Assembly (NCBI GenBank): GCA_030272585.1
Contig: BSYQ01000008.1
Span: 5,146,001 to 5,210,000, forward strand
Direction of reading: 5' to 3'
DNA from: Bryopsis sp. KO-2023
Taxonomy: Eukaryota > Chlorophyta > Ulvophyceae > Bryopsidales > Bryopsidaceae
Length of the DNA: 64,000 nucleotides
Part shown: positions 11,001-22,380 of the stretch, piece by piece
How positions within the stretch are numbered: position 1 is the stretch's first letter
How the letters are laid out: the number at the start of each line of letters is the position of its first letter
Translations under genes and position numbers: made by a program
The notes under the pieces: generated by a model
What the model saw: only the letters and a program-made list of their open reading frames with translations
What the model was told of the DNA's origin: nothing
Database searches by the model: none

Positions 11001-12000
11001 AATAAGGAATTCTCAGCGAAGCTATATGTCTATTTCTACAAAGCTTTGGGAATCGAACCCAATCCCCAAAAGGACACCAGCGATTTCAATGGAGTCTGAT
11101 TTGAAAATATGATCCCAGCTTACCTTGCCTGTAGAGAACCCCCTCACATGGAAACACGCAAACCCGATTTTTGTGTAGCTTTTGTTGGGAAGGTTGGAAA
11201 GTTGCTCAACAGGCATTCTTCCCCGATGCTCTCTAACAAACTCAATTCATCCACCACCCACTGGCATAAAAATACAGGAAAAAAAGAGCATACAATAACA
11301 TGATCTTTTTAACATTTTCATACTTCAGCAGTGGGAAAAATAATTCCACGTCAAAACAAACCACACGGCTCGGTGTACTATTCACGCATCCATAGCCGTA
11401 GCCGTAGCAGCCACCTTTTGACTTTGTTAGCGCCAGAGCTATGCAAATCGTCCAAAAACGAAAATGTGTCCGACTCCAATAGCCTGAAGTAGAATGACGG
11501 GGGTGAAACGCTCTTTGTATGAGAGTAGCAGGGCACATCGCGAGTGACACGTGCGTGTGGGTTGATCGAGGCAACTGGAACTCCACTGGAAAATGGAAGG
11601 AGTGTGTTTTTCCAGTGTCCTAGCGTCGATTTGACGCATGTGATTCCACAGTCAAATTATTGCGCGTAACATCACCAATATTCTTGCATAAATTTTGCGT
11701 GCGTGGTTGAGCAACCCCCTGTGTTTTTTTGACACAAGCGTTACATTTTAACACAAAGGATGTTTTCTAATCAAGAACGAAACACAATTTTTATTTTTTT
11801 ATTTTTTGGATGGTGCTTATTCTCCCTATTCCCTTTTCTCCCAGATGCAAGAGCTCGAGAAGAGGCTACCCTTAAGCCCACTTCGAAACGAAAGGAGACC
11901 TCCCCGATCCAGAATTCCTCGAGCCCCCCGACGATTCTCAAGAATTCCTCCCCCCCCACGACGATCACAAATGCCGGCTACCTTGGATGGAGGTGGTTGA
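8002..12000 (+). CDS. Membrane-anchored protein of unknown function, eight exons
   Basis: Exons are 8002-8181, 8348-8674, 8804-8957, 9047-9429, 9641-9912, 10160-10355, 10603-10731 and 11845-12000. All junctions are GT-AG with consistent phase, giving about 598 residues. The start at 8002 is followed by Lys residues and one hydrophobic segment (IVGFIALTVGVVAF, about residues 4-17), then Arg/Lys. That predicts an N-terminal signal anchor. The body is not recognised. Exons 4 and 5 each encode a related module of about 65 residues (HPGGSQNS, TTFLEH, FLPS-SRS-YTF). Exon 5 begins inside SINE-like copy B, so its first 13 or so codons are exonised repeat. The last exon is Arg/Pro-rich. An upstream in-frame ATG at 7954 is possible. 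AATAAA follows near 12,064. The splice model is well supported; the function is unknown. Confidence 0.7.
9490..9677 (-). repeat. SINE-like repeat, truncated copy B, partly exonised
   Basis: It matches the central part of copies A and C, including the B-box-like GGGTTCGATTCCC (minus strand, 9566-9554). It forms most of the 211-bp intron between exons 4 and 5 of the 8-12 kb gene. Its right end supplies the splice acceptor (CCCGTAG, ends 9640) and the first codons of exon 5. Confidence 0.75.
10768..11340 (-). repeat. SINE-like repeat, copy C, intronic
   Basis: It is full-length relative to copy A and lies inside the last intron (10732-11844) of the 8-12 kb gene. The B-box-like motif on the minus strand is at 11060-11048. 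A short insertion near 10825-10850 distinguishes it from copy A. Confidence 0.75.
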
Positions 12001-12519
12001 TGTGACTTCCCTTATTATAACTTAAAGAGTCCACAAGGGCCTTTATTCCTTGCTTAATAATCACAATAAAGTCTTCACAATAAAGTAAAGTTTACCTTCC
12101 ACTCGCTTATTCACATAAAATTAATGAATAATCAATGAATGATTGAATTGAGGTTAGAAACTCTGTGCAATATCTTATGTGAAATCAGAGCCTCCAAGCC
12201 TCCGAAAGGTCCAAATCTTCCTGGAATTGGAAGAAGAAATTGATTCACCAAGCGAAAATTTGTTGAAAAACGTGTTGAAAAACATGTTATATCAAAAACT
12301 GGAGAAGGAGCTTGGAGAGGGAGGATATTTGTGAGTGTTTGTTGCGGCTTACTGTAAGTTGATTTTTGATTCGACTCGAATGTGTACCAAGAACTACTTC
12401 CGAAACTTAAATTTACAACCTCTTTTCCGAGGAAAAACAAAACAAAACGAATAATAAATCCAACTGCAAAATCCTGATGATAAACTTATCAACTGTCTCT
12501 TAACTTCCTGAAATTTAAC

Positions 12520-14048
12520 TTACAACCCTCCTTTTCCTCTTGGGAACAACACAAAGTGAATTAAAAAATCAAACTTCACATCCAACTGAAAAATCCTTGC
12601 CATGAAATTTCTGCACTCCCTAGAAAGCACCAGAAATGGGGGTCTTTTCTGCCTGGAAAAATATAGAGAATGTATGAAAGGAACAACCTTCTGCTGTTCT
12701 GCGCTTCTGTTATTTTTGGATCATAGAAGAGATTCATCCCAAACAGCATCATAAAGAGCCGATACTGCAGGTCCAGACATTCCCTTTGTGTCTTGGGCAG
12801 GGAATAATCCTGGCCTCTACATCAAATGTTATGAATCCTGCAGACAAAATCGAATAAAAGTCTGAATTCCCATACAAAAACACCAAGAAATCACGAATGA
12901 ACAAAAACAATCCACAACAATCACGTAAGCTTTTCCACTTCGAGCCACTGCCAATAATCCACAGCCAGAATCGATTGAGCCACTGCCACTAATCCACAGC
13001 CAGCATCGAGTGCTGGAGGAACAATCTGGATGGCCAGATCTGGCCTTATGCTCACCAAGAAGTCGCCCCCCCCCCAATCCAACCAGCTTCCATTTATTTT
13101 ACGATCCAAGATTTCGTGCAAAAGCAGCTTCTATCAGTTTTCCAAGAAAACAGTGGTAAAATATATTAATCCAATGCGATGCCAACAAAGAATCTGAATC
13201 ACAACCCCAAATCTGTTGCTATTGTGTGTGTGTGTGGTGATTAAAATTGATCTGTTAAATATTAATAGAAATATTTAATATAAATTCTGAGAACTAAAAA
13301 AAAAAAAACAAAAAAAAACGAGGTCTCTCTCGACACTCACCCAGAAGGAATTGTCCAATACTTTAGCTATCCGAGTGGCATCACAGCACTGATTCATGGT
13401 CAGCATCCAAAGTTCTTGCACCTTGCCAGCAAAAAAAACATAAGTTCGTCAGAATCACTTAATTCTCACAGGAATGTGGCAGACAAATTTCCTCCTCAAT
13501 GACGATTGCACTGGTCCAGCTGGATGCATAACTGATATGCACTTACTTGAAAATGGTGAGGCCAATTTCTGACTGGGGAAAGAACGGGGGAGGGGGCAAA
13601 AAATTGAGAGATAATGGTTCATTTGTTTGGTTAAGCAAATGCAGAAAGCTTTTCTTAAAAGCAAGTTGAAATTTCAAATCCAATCGTTGTTTGATTTTTC
13701 CTCTTGATGTGCAATGGGGAATGGAGCAAACTGGGGAGTAATTTTCGAAAAAATGAAGAGCTGCTTTCACGAAAAACCACAACTGGAGTTAGAACTCACT
13801 TCGTTGGCTTGCAGAGTGCGGTGGTCCGTGACGAAAAACTTGTCCTTTTTGCTTCCCGTCAGACTGGTGAGCATTTCGGATTGCAGGTCTCTGGCAGAAG
13901 CGGGCAATCCTTTCCTTTGGGGCGGGGCAGCGCTCAAGGTCGCTTTCTCGTCATCGACTTGGACAGAGTTAGCGAAAACTGGACAGCCTTTTCTGCCTCT
14001 GCGCGCGGGACTTGTTGCTTCCGCCTCGTCGGCTGAATGAAAACCCAT
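12520..14048 (-). CDS. Unknown protein, six exons, convergent to the 8-12 kb gene
   Basis: Exons are 14048-13800, 13568-13470, 13421-13341, 13130-13056, 12809-12688 and 12619-12520 (TAA). Phases agree at each junction, giving about 241 residues. The start MGFHSADEAEAT lies in exon 1, which ends at a strong donor (GTGAGT). Exon 2 follows a polypyrimidine acceptor. Later exons encode hydrophobic-aromatic segments such as LWMLTMNQCCDATRIAKVL and YRLFMMLFGMNLFYDP. No family is recognised. The donor of exon 5 (GTTGTT) is weak, so the C-terminus is the least certain part. About 0.5 kb separates its stop from that of the neighbouring + strand gene. Confidence 0.5.
12944..13006. repeat. Two-copy 31-bp tandem repeat
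   Basis: GAGCCACTGCCAATAATCCA and the following CAGCCAGAATCGA are repeated once with two changes. The repeat lies inside an intron of the convergent unknown gene. Confidence 0.7.
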
Positions 14049-14618
14049 TCAAAACTTGACAACCTTGCACATTAAGTATCGAAGTCGAAGGGTGCAGCAG
14101 AAACTGCAGACGATAGATCCAGGGATCTTACGTCGCAAACAGCGCAGAAGCATCTATTTCTTCTCAGAACCCGATTTATATTTCCGAAGAGTTTTTTCTT
14201 TGGCCAAAATTCCTTATCGGAACAAAGAAGGAAGTTTTAGCGAATGGGCAACGCGCGCGTCACTGACCTGATGCTCTTCGGGAGGGGCTCGGAAAAATCG
14301 CGCGAAAGACAATACAGCCTCGAGTTGGAGCCGTTTGCGATCTTCATAAACGCCGCCGAAATTGTCGCCGCCAATCTTTCATCTGCTGATATTTTTCCAA
14401 CGGCATGACCAACGAGGCGACGATCGAACGCTGGAAAGCACACCAACGAAACGGTCAGCCAAAAACCACAACCATCGCCAACCCCCACCTTTTTGTCGAT
14501 ACCGCGATAATCGCTGCCGGAAAAAGAAACTACCCCTCGATTGACGCTGGCGTGGTTTCTATGGACGATCGAAAACACTCAGCACTGCGTGTTGGCGATC
14601 GGGGCCCGCCTCTACGGA

Positions 14619-14835
14619 TGTTGGGGTTCTGTTCTTGATTTTTCAACTCGGGTGGTTGAAAACCCAGCTTCGGAAGGATTCAGCAGCCCTTGCATCTGTC
14701 TGTTGTCGACCCAATCAAGTCCTGGGATGGGTTTGCAGCACCGGCGCTCCCTGTCGACTTCACAGCATATCGTTTTCGCGTGCTTTTGTGTTATCATTGT
14801 TGTTGTTGTTGTTTTGGAAGAGGCTGCCATCAACA
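14619..14835 (+). repeat. Dispersed repeat D, copy 2
   Basis: This is the second copy of the unit at 5308-5500, with the same order of blocks. It has an additional TTGTTGTTGTTG-rich insertion near 14790-14813. Confidence 0.7.
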
Positions 14836-14891
14836 GCTGTTTGATGTACGATGTTGTTTCTCCAAGAATCAACATTTTTATAGACGATATA

Positions 14892-14924
14892 TATCCAGAA
14901 TATAACTGAGTTATATTCTGGATA
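14892..14924. repeat. 15-bp perfect hairpin
   Basis: TATCCAGAATATAAC is followed by TGA and then its exact reverse complement. It sits 57 bp after repeat D copy 2. No run of T follows directly, so a terminator role is not supported. Confidence 0.85.
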
Positions 14925-15985
14925 CTGGACTTCCCCATCTATCACTCCTTTGTCGAGGTGGGAGTGAGTTCCTAACCTTTTCACCCCCGCAAAAGAACAA
15001 GGGTGGGATTGAGTTTATGTAAAGAGGCATGACAGGTTTTCAAGGGCAGGAAGGAGAAAAGGGTTGCTGGAAAATTGTGGTTTGAGGCTTTACGAACTTG
15101 GTACTTTTTTATTATTTATTTTATTAATGATTTATTTCTTATTTATTTCTTTATTGCTTACTTTGTTTATTTTGTTCCCCCCCCCCCCCCTCCTCTCCTT
15201 TTCTTTCGACACTGACGGGGAATCGTCACTTATGTAAAATAGGTCGCAAAATTGACGACTTTGGTTCATTTACAAAACAATCCCTTTAGCAACCCCCCCC
15301 CCTTCCTCCAAAAAAATATGATCATCATATGCATATTACATGCATGCAACACAAAACAACCTATCAAATTCGTGGAGCCTGACTTTTCGTTGTAAAATAT
15401 TTTTCTAAGAATATTGTTACAATAGGAGGAATTTTGTTCTTTTCCATGCAGGATCAGTGGAAATATTTCAAAAGAAATGAAAGGATAAGAACTTGGGGTT
15501 TCTGTGTGCTGAAAAGATCTGAAAAACACGAAAACACAATGTTCCAATGTTTCAAGCGTCGATTCTTATACGCAGGGTGAACCTATCGCACTGATTTGTT
15601 TTTTTTGTCTTCTCTAACATTCCGCCACTCTCTTTTTGCTGTTCTGATGTTGGGTTTTAATCTGAAAGAAAGAAAAAAAGTGTAAGTGACTTCAAATTTC
15701 TGTTGCATCAGCAATTCACTCTATTTTTAGAACCTCACCCCCCCTTTTTTAATTTTTCTGATCTCCAATTTTCTTTTAACCACCCATCTCCACTTTTTTT
15801 TCGTTTTCTTGTTTTGTTTCTCCTTCCCCTCCACCTCCCCAACCTCCTTTAAAATTTCAACTCTTTTTTTTCCTGGTTGTCCGCCATTTTTTTTTTCGTT
15901 TCATTTGCCAAGGAATCTTCAGCAATGCACCTCTCTTTTGGGAGGATTTGATTTTGAAAAAAAACTCTTTCTTTGAGGCCTCATG
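14925..15985. other. Non-coding, AT-rich stretch
   Basis: I see TTTATT-type repeats near 15,110-15,170, C-runs near 15,178 and 15,293, and long T tracts. No exon or family motif is recognisable. Confidence 0.6.
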
Positions 15986-16177
15986 CCCAAAGAAAGGAAA
16001 ATATTCTTCTAATGTTTCAGGATCAATTAGGGAATGATAAACACCACCATAACCTAAAACGGCAGAAGAAATCAAATGCAAAACACCAGAAATAAAATAT
16101 AGAAAGGTAACTACAACTTCTCCACCTGGTACAATTCCACAACCTAAACCAGCTAATTGTGGAAGTAATATTAAATT
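15986..16177 (-). pseudogene. psbC: Nuclear copy of a plastid psbC (CP43) fragment
   Basis: The minus frame encodes about 64 residues that follow the CP43 photosystem II antenna protein closely. Visible blocks are [34 protein letters not shown] and [12 protein letters not shown]. It starts and ends in the middle of the protein, with no start codon and no flanking exons. Several changes at conserved positions are visible, for example Asp for Gly before PETLEE. The base composition is AT-rich, as in plastids. I infer plastid DNA inserted into the nucleus (a NUPT) that is now decaying. Similarity may extend a little upstream in another frame. Confidence 0.85.
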
Positions 16178-16910
16178 CCCCAAAATCGAGAATTTTTGGG
16201 GCAATTGGGTAAAGGAAACAAGAAAGTGAATGATTCAACCCCTACTCAGGACATGCATAATGAAAGTGGAATCTGGAATCTTTGCACACAAAAATGGCAA
16301 AAAACAAAATCTGACAGCCAGGAAAAATGTAGTACAACGAGATATGGTTACATAGGATTAGTAATGCACTGGATGCAGACCCCTCGTGGTGGATGTTCTG
16401 TGACACATCCAGCCCACCCTATCTTATGTGGAAGCTTCCACACCAGGTGAAAGTAAGGTTGAACAGCACACATTTTTTTTCGCTTGCTGAGGCAGGCGAA
16501 ACTGGAATGATCAAATCGCAGTAATTCTGATATCTTTCTTCGAGGTAGCAAACACAACATGAATTCACCAGCAATTTTCCTCCAGAAAAAAATAATAATA
16601 ATGCCAATGATGCATGCCTTGAAGGGTTCACCATCTATATTTCATTGAAAAACCAGTTTGGTTCGATCCCTACACCACAAATTTAGAAAAAGATGGAAGA
16701 ATCTGTTCGAGTTGACCATCTCTGCAAATATTACATCGGATTTTGACCCCAAGCAACCACCAAACCCAAACACATTGGAATTTGACCTCCCCCCCCCCTC
16801 CTTTTATCCTTGTAAAAGAGTTCCCCCGTAACAAATATCTAAACGTTCAAAAGCTCGCCCCAGTCAAACAGCTACCCTTTCTCTACACTCACCTTTTTTT
16901 TTTTTTTCAG

Positions 16911-16958
16911 GCCAAAATCTATGAACTCGGGCAGAATTTTGCCTGGGACCGTGGTTAG
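16911..16958 (+). CDS. Possible terminal exon ending AWDRG
   Basis: A T-run followed by CAG (to 16910) is an excellent acceptor. The following frame reads AKIYELGQNFAWDRG and stops at TAG 16956-16958, only 14 bp from the convergent prefoldin stop. I could not find the upstream exons, so the product is unknown and the exon may be fortuitous. Confidence 0.3.
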   Translation, partial: AKIYELGQNFAWDRG

Positions 16959-16972
16959 CTTTTTAATTTTAA

Positions 16973-18427
16973 CTATTTCTTTTCTTGCCTTCTCTTCTCC
17001 ACATCATAGTTGTAAATTCTTGCGATGCTCACCTATCAAAAAAAAACAAAAAAAACCCATTGGAACTTGCTTCTTTGTTGTTTAAACACTGGGGCTTCTA
17101 TCGCTGTTAATTCTTGAGCTACAAATTCTTTATATACAAAGGATTTCACCCTTGATGCAATATTTTTGAAGGGGAAAAACAAGCAACTCATGATGCCAAT
17201 GAAACATTTTAAAACAACAGTACTCTTTTTCGTTGTATTTTTTATATCTGTCCGGTGGAAAAAGGAACAGAGAATTGGAGGGAAAAATCAAAAGAAAAGG
17301 GAAAAAAGAATTCTGGTGACTGGATTGATTGACTAATACCAGGCACATAGAGAGCAACAGACTTGTGCTTGCAAAATCCCCCCTCCCCCTTCTCTCAAAA
17401 AAACAAAAAAACAATGAACAGCATCAATGTCACTAAAAGTACATTCGACATGCTACTTGGTGCCTCAATGCAAAAAAAAAATAAACAAAATACATAAATA
17501 AATGCATCTTGTGAAACAAACAAAAAACAACACACTTTCCCTTACCTCAGTAATAGTTATGTTATCTTTGATCTTCTCCATGTCTGTCTTTATAGAATCC
17601 AGATTTTTTTCACAATTCGATAGGCTGGCCTCTAGAACTGATTTCGCTTCATCCAATGGGTATTCCACCATTACATGGGCCCCCAGCCACAAATTCACAG
17701 TCCTAACATTTCGAAAACTGGCTTTGCCAAACACGCTATCCGAAAGCTCGAAATCGACCACCACCTACATCCAGTCAAAACAAGGAAGAAAAAAATCAAG
17801 ATAGTACTTTGAGAAAAATAAAAATTAGATTGGAGTGATTGAGAACTCCACAAATATTGTTTGGAGAAAGATATCCTGATTCGTGTTATCCTGAATGCTC
17901 TTCGAACCCCAAGAATATATTATATAAAATGATAAATGTGAAAAAAAAAGCAACACCAAAACCACAATAAGAACAAAACAATGCCACAAGCTTTGCCTAA
18001 CCAGAGGCCAGCCATTCTAATTGCAGAATCCCCCCCCCAAAAAAAAATAAAAAATATCGATTCAACATTCAACCTCAATTTTACATCCATCAAACCATTC
18101 AATTATCTTAACCACCAGGTGCAAAAATAAATCTCAAACAATCCAGAAGTTATTTTTTTTTTCTGTAACCTTTTCCTCGTCGCCCTCCGCCTTTTCGGTG
18201 AGCATTTTTACGAGACCCAACGTTTTTTTAAGCTCAGGTAGCTTCCCCAGATTGTACGCTCGCCGTTGAAGGAGCCTGGTTTCCTCCATTTTGAACTGCC
18301 TGTAGTTTTCGTTGAGTTGCTGTATCGCGGAATCGGCGGTGCGGCCTTCTAAATACTTCCCCACATCCTCAATAAACTGTGCTTGGGGCAGCTCCTCGTC
18401 TGCGTTAGTCGACGGTTCTCCAGACAT
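16973..18427 (-). CDS. PFD3: Prefoldin subunit 3 (VBP1 family)
   Basis: One alpha-type subunit of the hexameric prefoldin chaperone, which passes unfolded actin and tubulin to CCT in the cytosol. Exons are 18427-18170, 17764-17546 and 17032-16973, all phase 0. They give 178 residues, close to the usual length of about 190. The N-terminal helix has QFIEDVGKYLEG and the C-terminal helix has the family hallmarks WLGAHVMVEYPLDEA, NCEKNLDSI and the end ARIYNYDVEKRRQ. The first donor (GTTACAG) is slightly unusual; the other sites are standard. It is head-to-head with RlmN. Confidence 0.93.
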
Positions 18428-19141
18428 TCTGTTCCCGTCGATCTTTCCAAAAATTGTGGGGGTGATGCGCAGGAGTATGACGGGTGTGGGTGTTTTTAAA
18501 TAGACGGAATGCGGCCAGGGCTGTATATGTTTGGCGGTACCCCGCCAAATCCGACAGTGCCAGATTCACAAAACTGGATTCGGTTTTTTTGGCGATCCAG
18601 AGTCGGTCATGGTTTCTGGAGTTCAGAGTCTTTCAGGGACGTTCTTGCCAGGGGTAGGTGATGCCGTGGCTGATTGGGTGGATCTCTGAGGTGCTGTGAT
18701 GAAGGAGCGGGTGGATTCAGGTGGCTTATTTTCGAGGCGTCACGTAGTTTATTCGGTTGTCATTGCAGTTGCCCCGGCGGAAGGACAGAAATTGTTTCCA
18801 GAGGAAGTCCATTCAGGCGTGCGAATCAACCTCTGTATCTGAATCACGGTATAGCTCTTATGCTTGCACCCAATGTCTGCGTGCCATCACTGCAGCTGCA
18901 AAAAACAACAGTTTTTGTCTTCCTTTTTCAGCAAATTCTATTTCCTCAGGTTGTTTTTTCGTTGCAAGTGCATATTATTTTTGTCCTGTGCTTCCTGTTC
19001 GATTTTTTTTGGCTGTGTGTTTGATATACTGGGAGTGGCTTGATTCCAGCAGCTCTGAAGAAAAAATGCAATTGTATCAAACTGAGAAGTATCAAACGAG
19101 GGTGTTTTTTGTTGTTAATCCTAGCTTGCTTTATGTACCAG
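18428..19141. promoter_or_regulatory. Divergent intergenic region between PFD3 and RlmN, including unresolved RlmN 5' exon(s)
   Basis: The two genes are transcribed apart from this interval, so their promoters must lie here. No TATA box can be assigned with confidence. The part from about 18,600 to 18,900 has open segments that may be the RlmN first exon and a targeting peptide, but I could not fix the splice sites. Confidence 0.45.
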
Positions 19142-21414
19142 TAAGGGAAGAGTGGGCTTGCACCAGCCAGAAGTCTTGTCCCTGAAGAGTCTGACATACA
19201 GCGATCTGGAGGACTGGTGCCAATCCATAGGTATTGCTATACACCTGGCATTCACCGATTGACATTGTTGGTGTGGAATCATCCTCTGCACCAAACAAAA
19301 GGATTCTACGTATTATATTACGAATTGTTGTTATTATATTTTATTTATTTATATATAACAGAGGAATTATATATGCAATGTTTTTCCGCATGCAGTCTGG
19401 CCATTGATACTGGATTGGTTGAGTTTATTTTGGTTTGAAATAGATGAAAAACCAAGGAGAGCCCAGCAGCTGTGGAAATGGATGTATCATGAAGGCCGGT
19501 TTTTGGAAAACTTGCATGATACCAAAGGTAATTTCCCTTTTCCAGCTTGGGGAAAATTTGCCCCTCAAATTTTGTTCATTGCAGAGCAATCAAAACTTTT
19601 TGCCGTTACACCAATCAGTGGAGCCACAGCTCAGAATCTTTTCAAAAAAAGTATCCTCGGAAAGATATTATAGTTCACAGTTTTATTTTGAAATGGGTTC
19701 CCTGATTGGTGCTGGGTTTCCTTCTGGGCTTTTGTTTAGGGAAGCAAGATGGCTTTTCCGGCGCATTTATCGATAAAGTGCAAAATTTAGCGACGGTGGA
19801 AGGTGGCCTCCGGCTGATAGATGTTCATCAATCCCTTGATGGAACACAGAAGTTGGTTTTCGAGGTGGTGCCTTTTTTGCTAGAGGGAAAAAAACCGTGA
19901 GGCATTTTGCTTTTGCATATTTTGGATCAATGATGCTTCCAACTGTCAAAAAATATTTTTTTTTTAGTAGAGAGAGAGAAAAAAAGAAAAAGAAAACAGC
20001 AGTGATTATCGCCCCCTCCTTTTTTGGTTTTCGATCATTTTTCACAGAAGCACCTGTCGTGATTTCATGATTTTACTTATAATTGATTTGTTTATTTTGT
20101 TTTTGTTTTTCTTCTTTTTTTTGTTTTTAATGGGCAAGAGCATCAGTTGCCAACCCACTGTCGAAAAAATATCCTTTTTTAGTATTGCCCCCCTCCGATA
20201 TTCTAGGTTTGTGGTGCTGGAGAGATGAGTTTCTGAAAGGGCGATTGTTTTTGTTGCGATTTTAGGTTGGGAATGATGGGTCCAGAGTGGAAACCGTTTT
20301 GATTCCCGTTTCCAGGGGAAATCGGGAACGAATCACAGTTTGCGTTTCTTCCCAAATTGGATGTGCCATGAATTGCCAGTTCTGTTACACTGGCACGATG
20401 GGGTTGAAAACGAATCTCTCGACTGCCCAAATCGTAGAACAGGTAGGGATTTAAGTGCAAGCAAAACGAACTGATCCAAAAATATATATGTAGTCGTAAG
20501 GTTTTGATAAATTTCAGAAATTTCTAACTGATCGAAAAAAATAAAAAAAAATAATAATTTTTTATTATTTTTTATTATTTTTTTATTTGGAAAGTTGCAT
20601 CGTGTCTGAATGGTCATTGCACTTCAATGGGGAGCAATTTTTTTCATTGATTAAATCTTGGAAATCATTTCGGAAAATTTTTCTTCGGAAAACTCAGTTT
20701 AATTTTCTTTCTAAAAACAACTCTTTCACCCCAAACTTTCTTCCGCTATTTGATGCTGATCAGGTGGTGGTTGCCAGACGATTAATAGCACAGCAACGAG
20801 GGGACACCACCGGCAGCCCCTCCCCGATTACTAATGTTGTCTTTATGGGGATGGGGGAACCCTTCAATAACCTTTCAGCCGTGCTGCCTGCTTGTGAAAT
20901 CCTCACCGATCCCAGGGGACTACAATTTTCCCCTGCAAAAGTCACTGTTTCGACGGTCGGTTTAGTTCCCCAAATCAGGGAATTCATGACAGAGTCCAGC
21001 TGCGAGCTCGCAGTTTCCCTTCATGCCCCCACTGACGAAATTCGAAACTTCATCGTGCCAGTCAACCGCCGCCACAGTTTAAGCTCCCTGATCAGTGTGC
21101 TGGAAGAGTTTTTCCCTCGAAATGGTCCGAGGTCGGTGTGTCTGGAGTATGTCATGCTGAAAGGTGTAAATGACAGTTTGCAGAATGCACAAGAGCTTCT
21201 GGATTTGACAGAGAGGTTGGAATGTACATACAATTTGATCGAGTTCAATCCGTACAAGGGGGCTCTTTTTTCACCCAGCACCCAGGAAACGATCAACGAG
21301 TTTAGAAAGGTGCTTGTTGAAGAGAACAGAGTGGCTCCGATTCGCTGTAGCAGAGGCCAGGATGAAATGGCTGCCTGTGGGCAACTAGGAAATGCGGGGG
21401 GGTCCAGCGTTTGA
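19142..21414 (+). CDS. rlmN: Dual-specificity RNA methyltransferase RlmN-like (radical SAM)
   Basis: Methylates C2 of adenine in rRNA/tRNA using two SAM molecules and a 4Fe-4S cluster. Visible exons are 19142-19230, 19444-19527, 19585-19650, 19740-19864, 20266-20442 and 20764-21414 (TGA), with consistent phases. The 5' exon is missing from this model. The N-terminal domain has [10 protein letters not shown] and [14 protein letters not shown]. The beta region has DGTQKLVFE and VETVLIP. The radical SAM cluster motif is CAMNCQFC (C-x3-C-x2-C). Then follow [33 protein letters not shown] and the C-terminal [16 protein letters not shown] with the methyl-carrying Cys. Eukaryotic copies usually act in plastids or mitochondria, so organelle targeting is an inference. 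Confidence 0.92.
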
Positions 21415-22139
21415 AATTTGCGTGGTGCCCTTGAATGGTGCATAGGGGGGTGTTCTGGGATGGTTGTTGAACTGGTTTGTCAAAACTGCAGAAACCCACA
21501 AGATATTAATCAAAAAGGAGAAGCTGAAATTTCAGCTTCAAACGAAACTGGGCTAATTTGCCAAAAAAAAGAATTTTATGAAGTTTGTATCGAATAAGAT
21601 TTTCAGCTTAATATTGAGATAGAACCCAAAGCTCGGTTCCCGATATATCGAGTTCTACTTGATGGGTCAGAAACTACAGTAGAAGGACTTTAAACCTTGG
21701 AATCCTTAATTCATTATTCATTGGGGGGTTTTCGTGAGCAAGACAAGGAACAGCAGGAAAAAAGGTTTTTTCATAAAATTTCAGCAGAATTGGGGCAGTA
21801 CAAGCGGGTAGGATTTGGATGGAAGCAGTTTTGATATGCTTGGATGGGCAGAGTGAGCAAAAGGGTCTTTCTGGAGTTCACAAGACATGAGTTGATGAGA
21901 CTGCACTCCTCCACATAATTATTTCAATGTAAAATCAAAGAAAGACCAAGTCTAAAATAGATATGGACAATCAGCCAACAACGTAGCCCTGGTGGTTTCT
22001 TATTTCTCTCTCCACCTAGATTTCACAACAGGAGCCCCCAACAACACCCACCTTTGCATATAACACACCACCCTCTTTCTCCACATTACATACATCGGCA
22101 GGCACCGTCCAAGATCCCTTCAAAGCATCGTCCCACCCC
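21415..22139. other. Intergenic stretch without recognisable gene
   Basis: No exon, RNA gene or clear repeat is visible between the RlmN stop and the left part of the interrupted R2 repeat. Confidence 0.6.
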
Positions 22140-22337
22140 CCCCACTACAAGGATAGTGTGTTTCCTTACAGGAAGGTTTGACACGTGATCGGTGGTGGTG
22201 GTGGCAATTTCTGTCGCAAGCCAATTTGTGTTTGGAGTTAGCCAGAATTCTCATTTCGTGGAAATTTCGATTGAGGCGGGCACAAATTGTTTTGTGGAGA
22301 CACATTTTGAGCGATGTTTCTTGTAGTGCCACGGAAT
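22140..22337 (-). repeat. Repeat R2, interrupted copy, distal part
   Basis: It corresponds to about 7730-7945 of the uninterrupted copy. It ends in TGCCACGGAAT (22327-22337), repeated at 61346-61356 on the far side of the 39-kb insertion. Confidence 0.85.
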
Positions 22338-22380
22338 AACATAACATAATTACACGCGAAGAAGCCACCCAGCTTCTATT

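Noticed and set aside
14237..14638. Overlapping open frames on both strands near 14.2-14.6 kb
   Set aside because: The minus frame ends in a possible donor (GTCAGT), but its phase does not fit the exon starting at 14,037, and no family motif is seen.
16196..16450. Plus-strand frame with MHWMQTPRGG next to the psbC fragment
   Set aside because: I tested it as a further plastid gene piece but found no match to psbC or other photosystem proteins.
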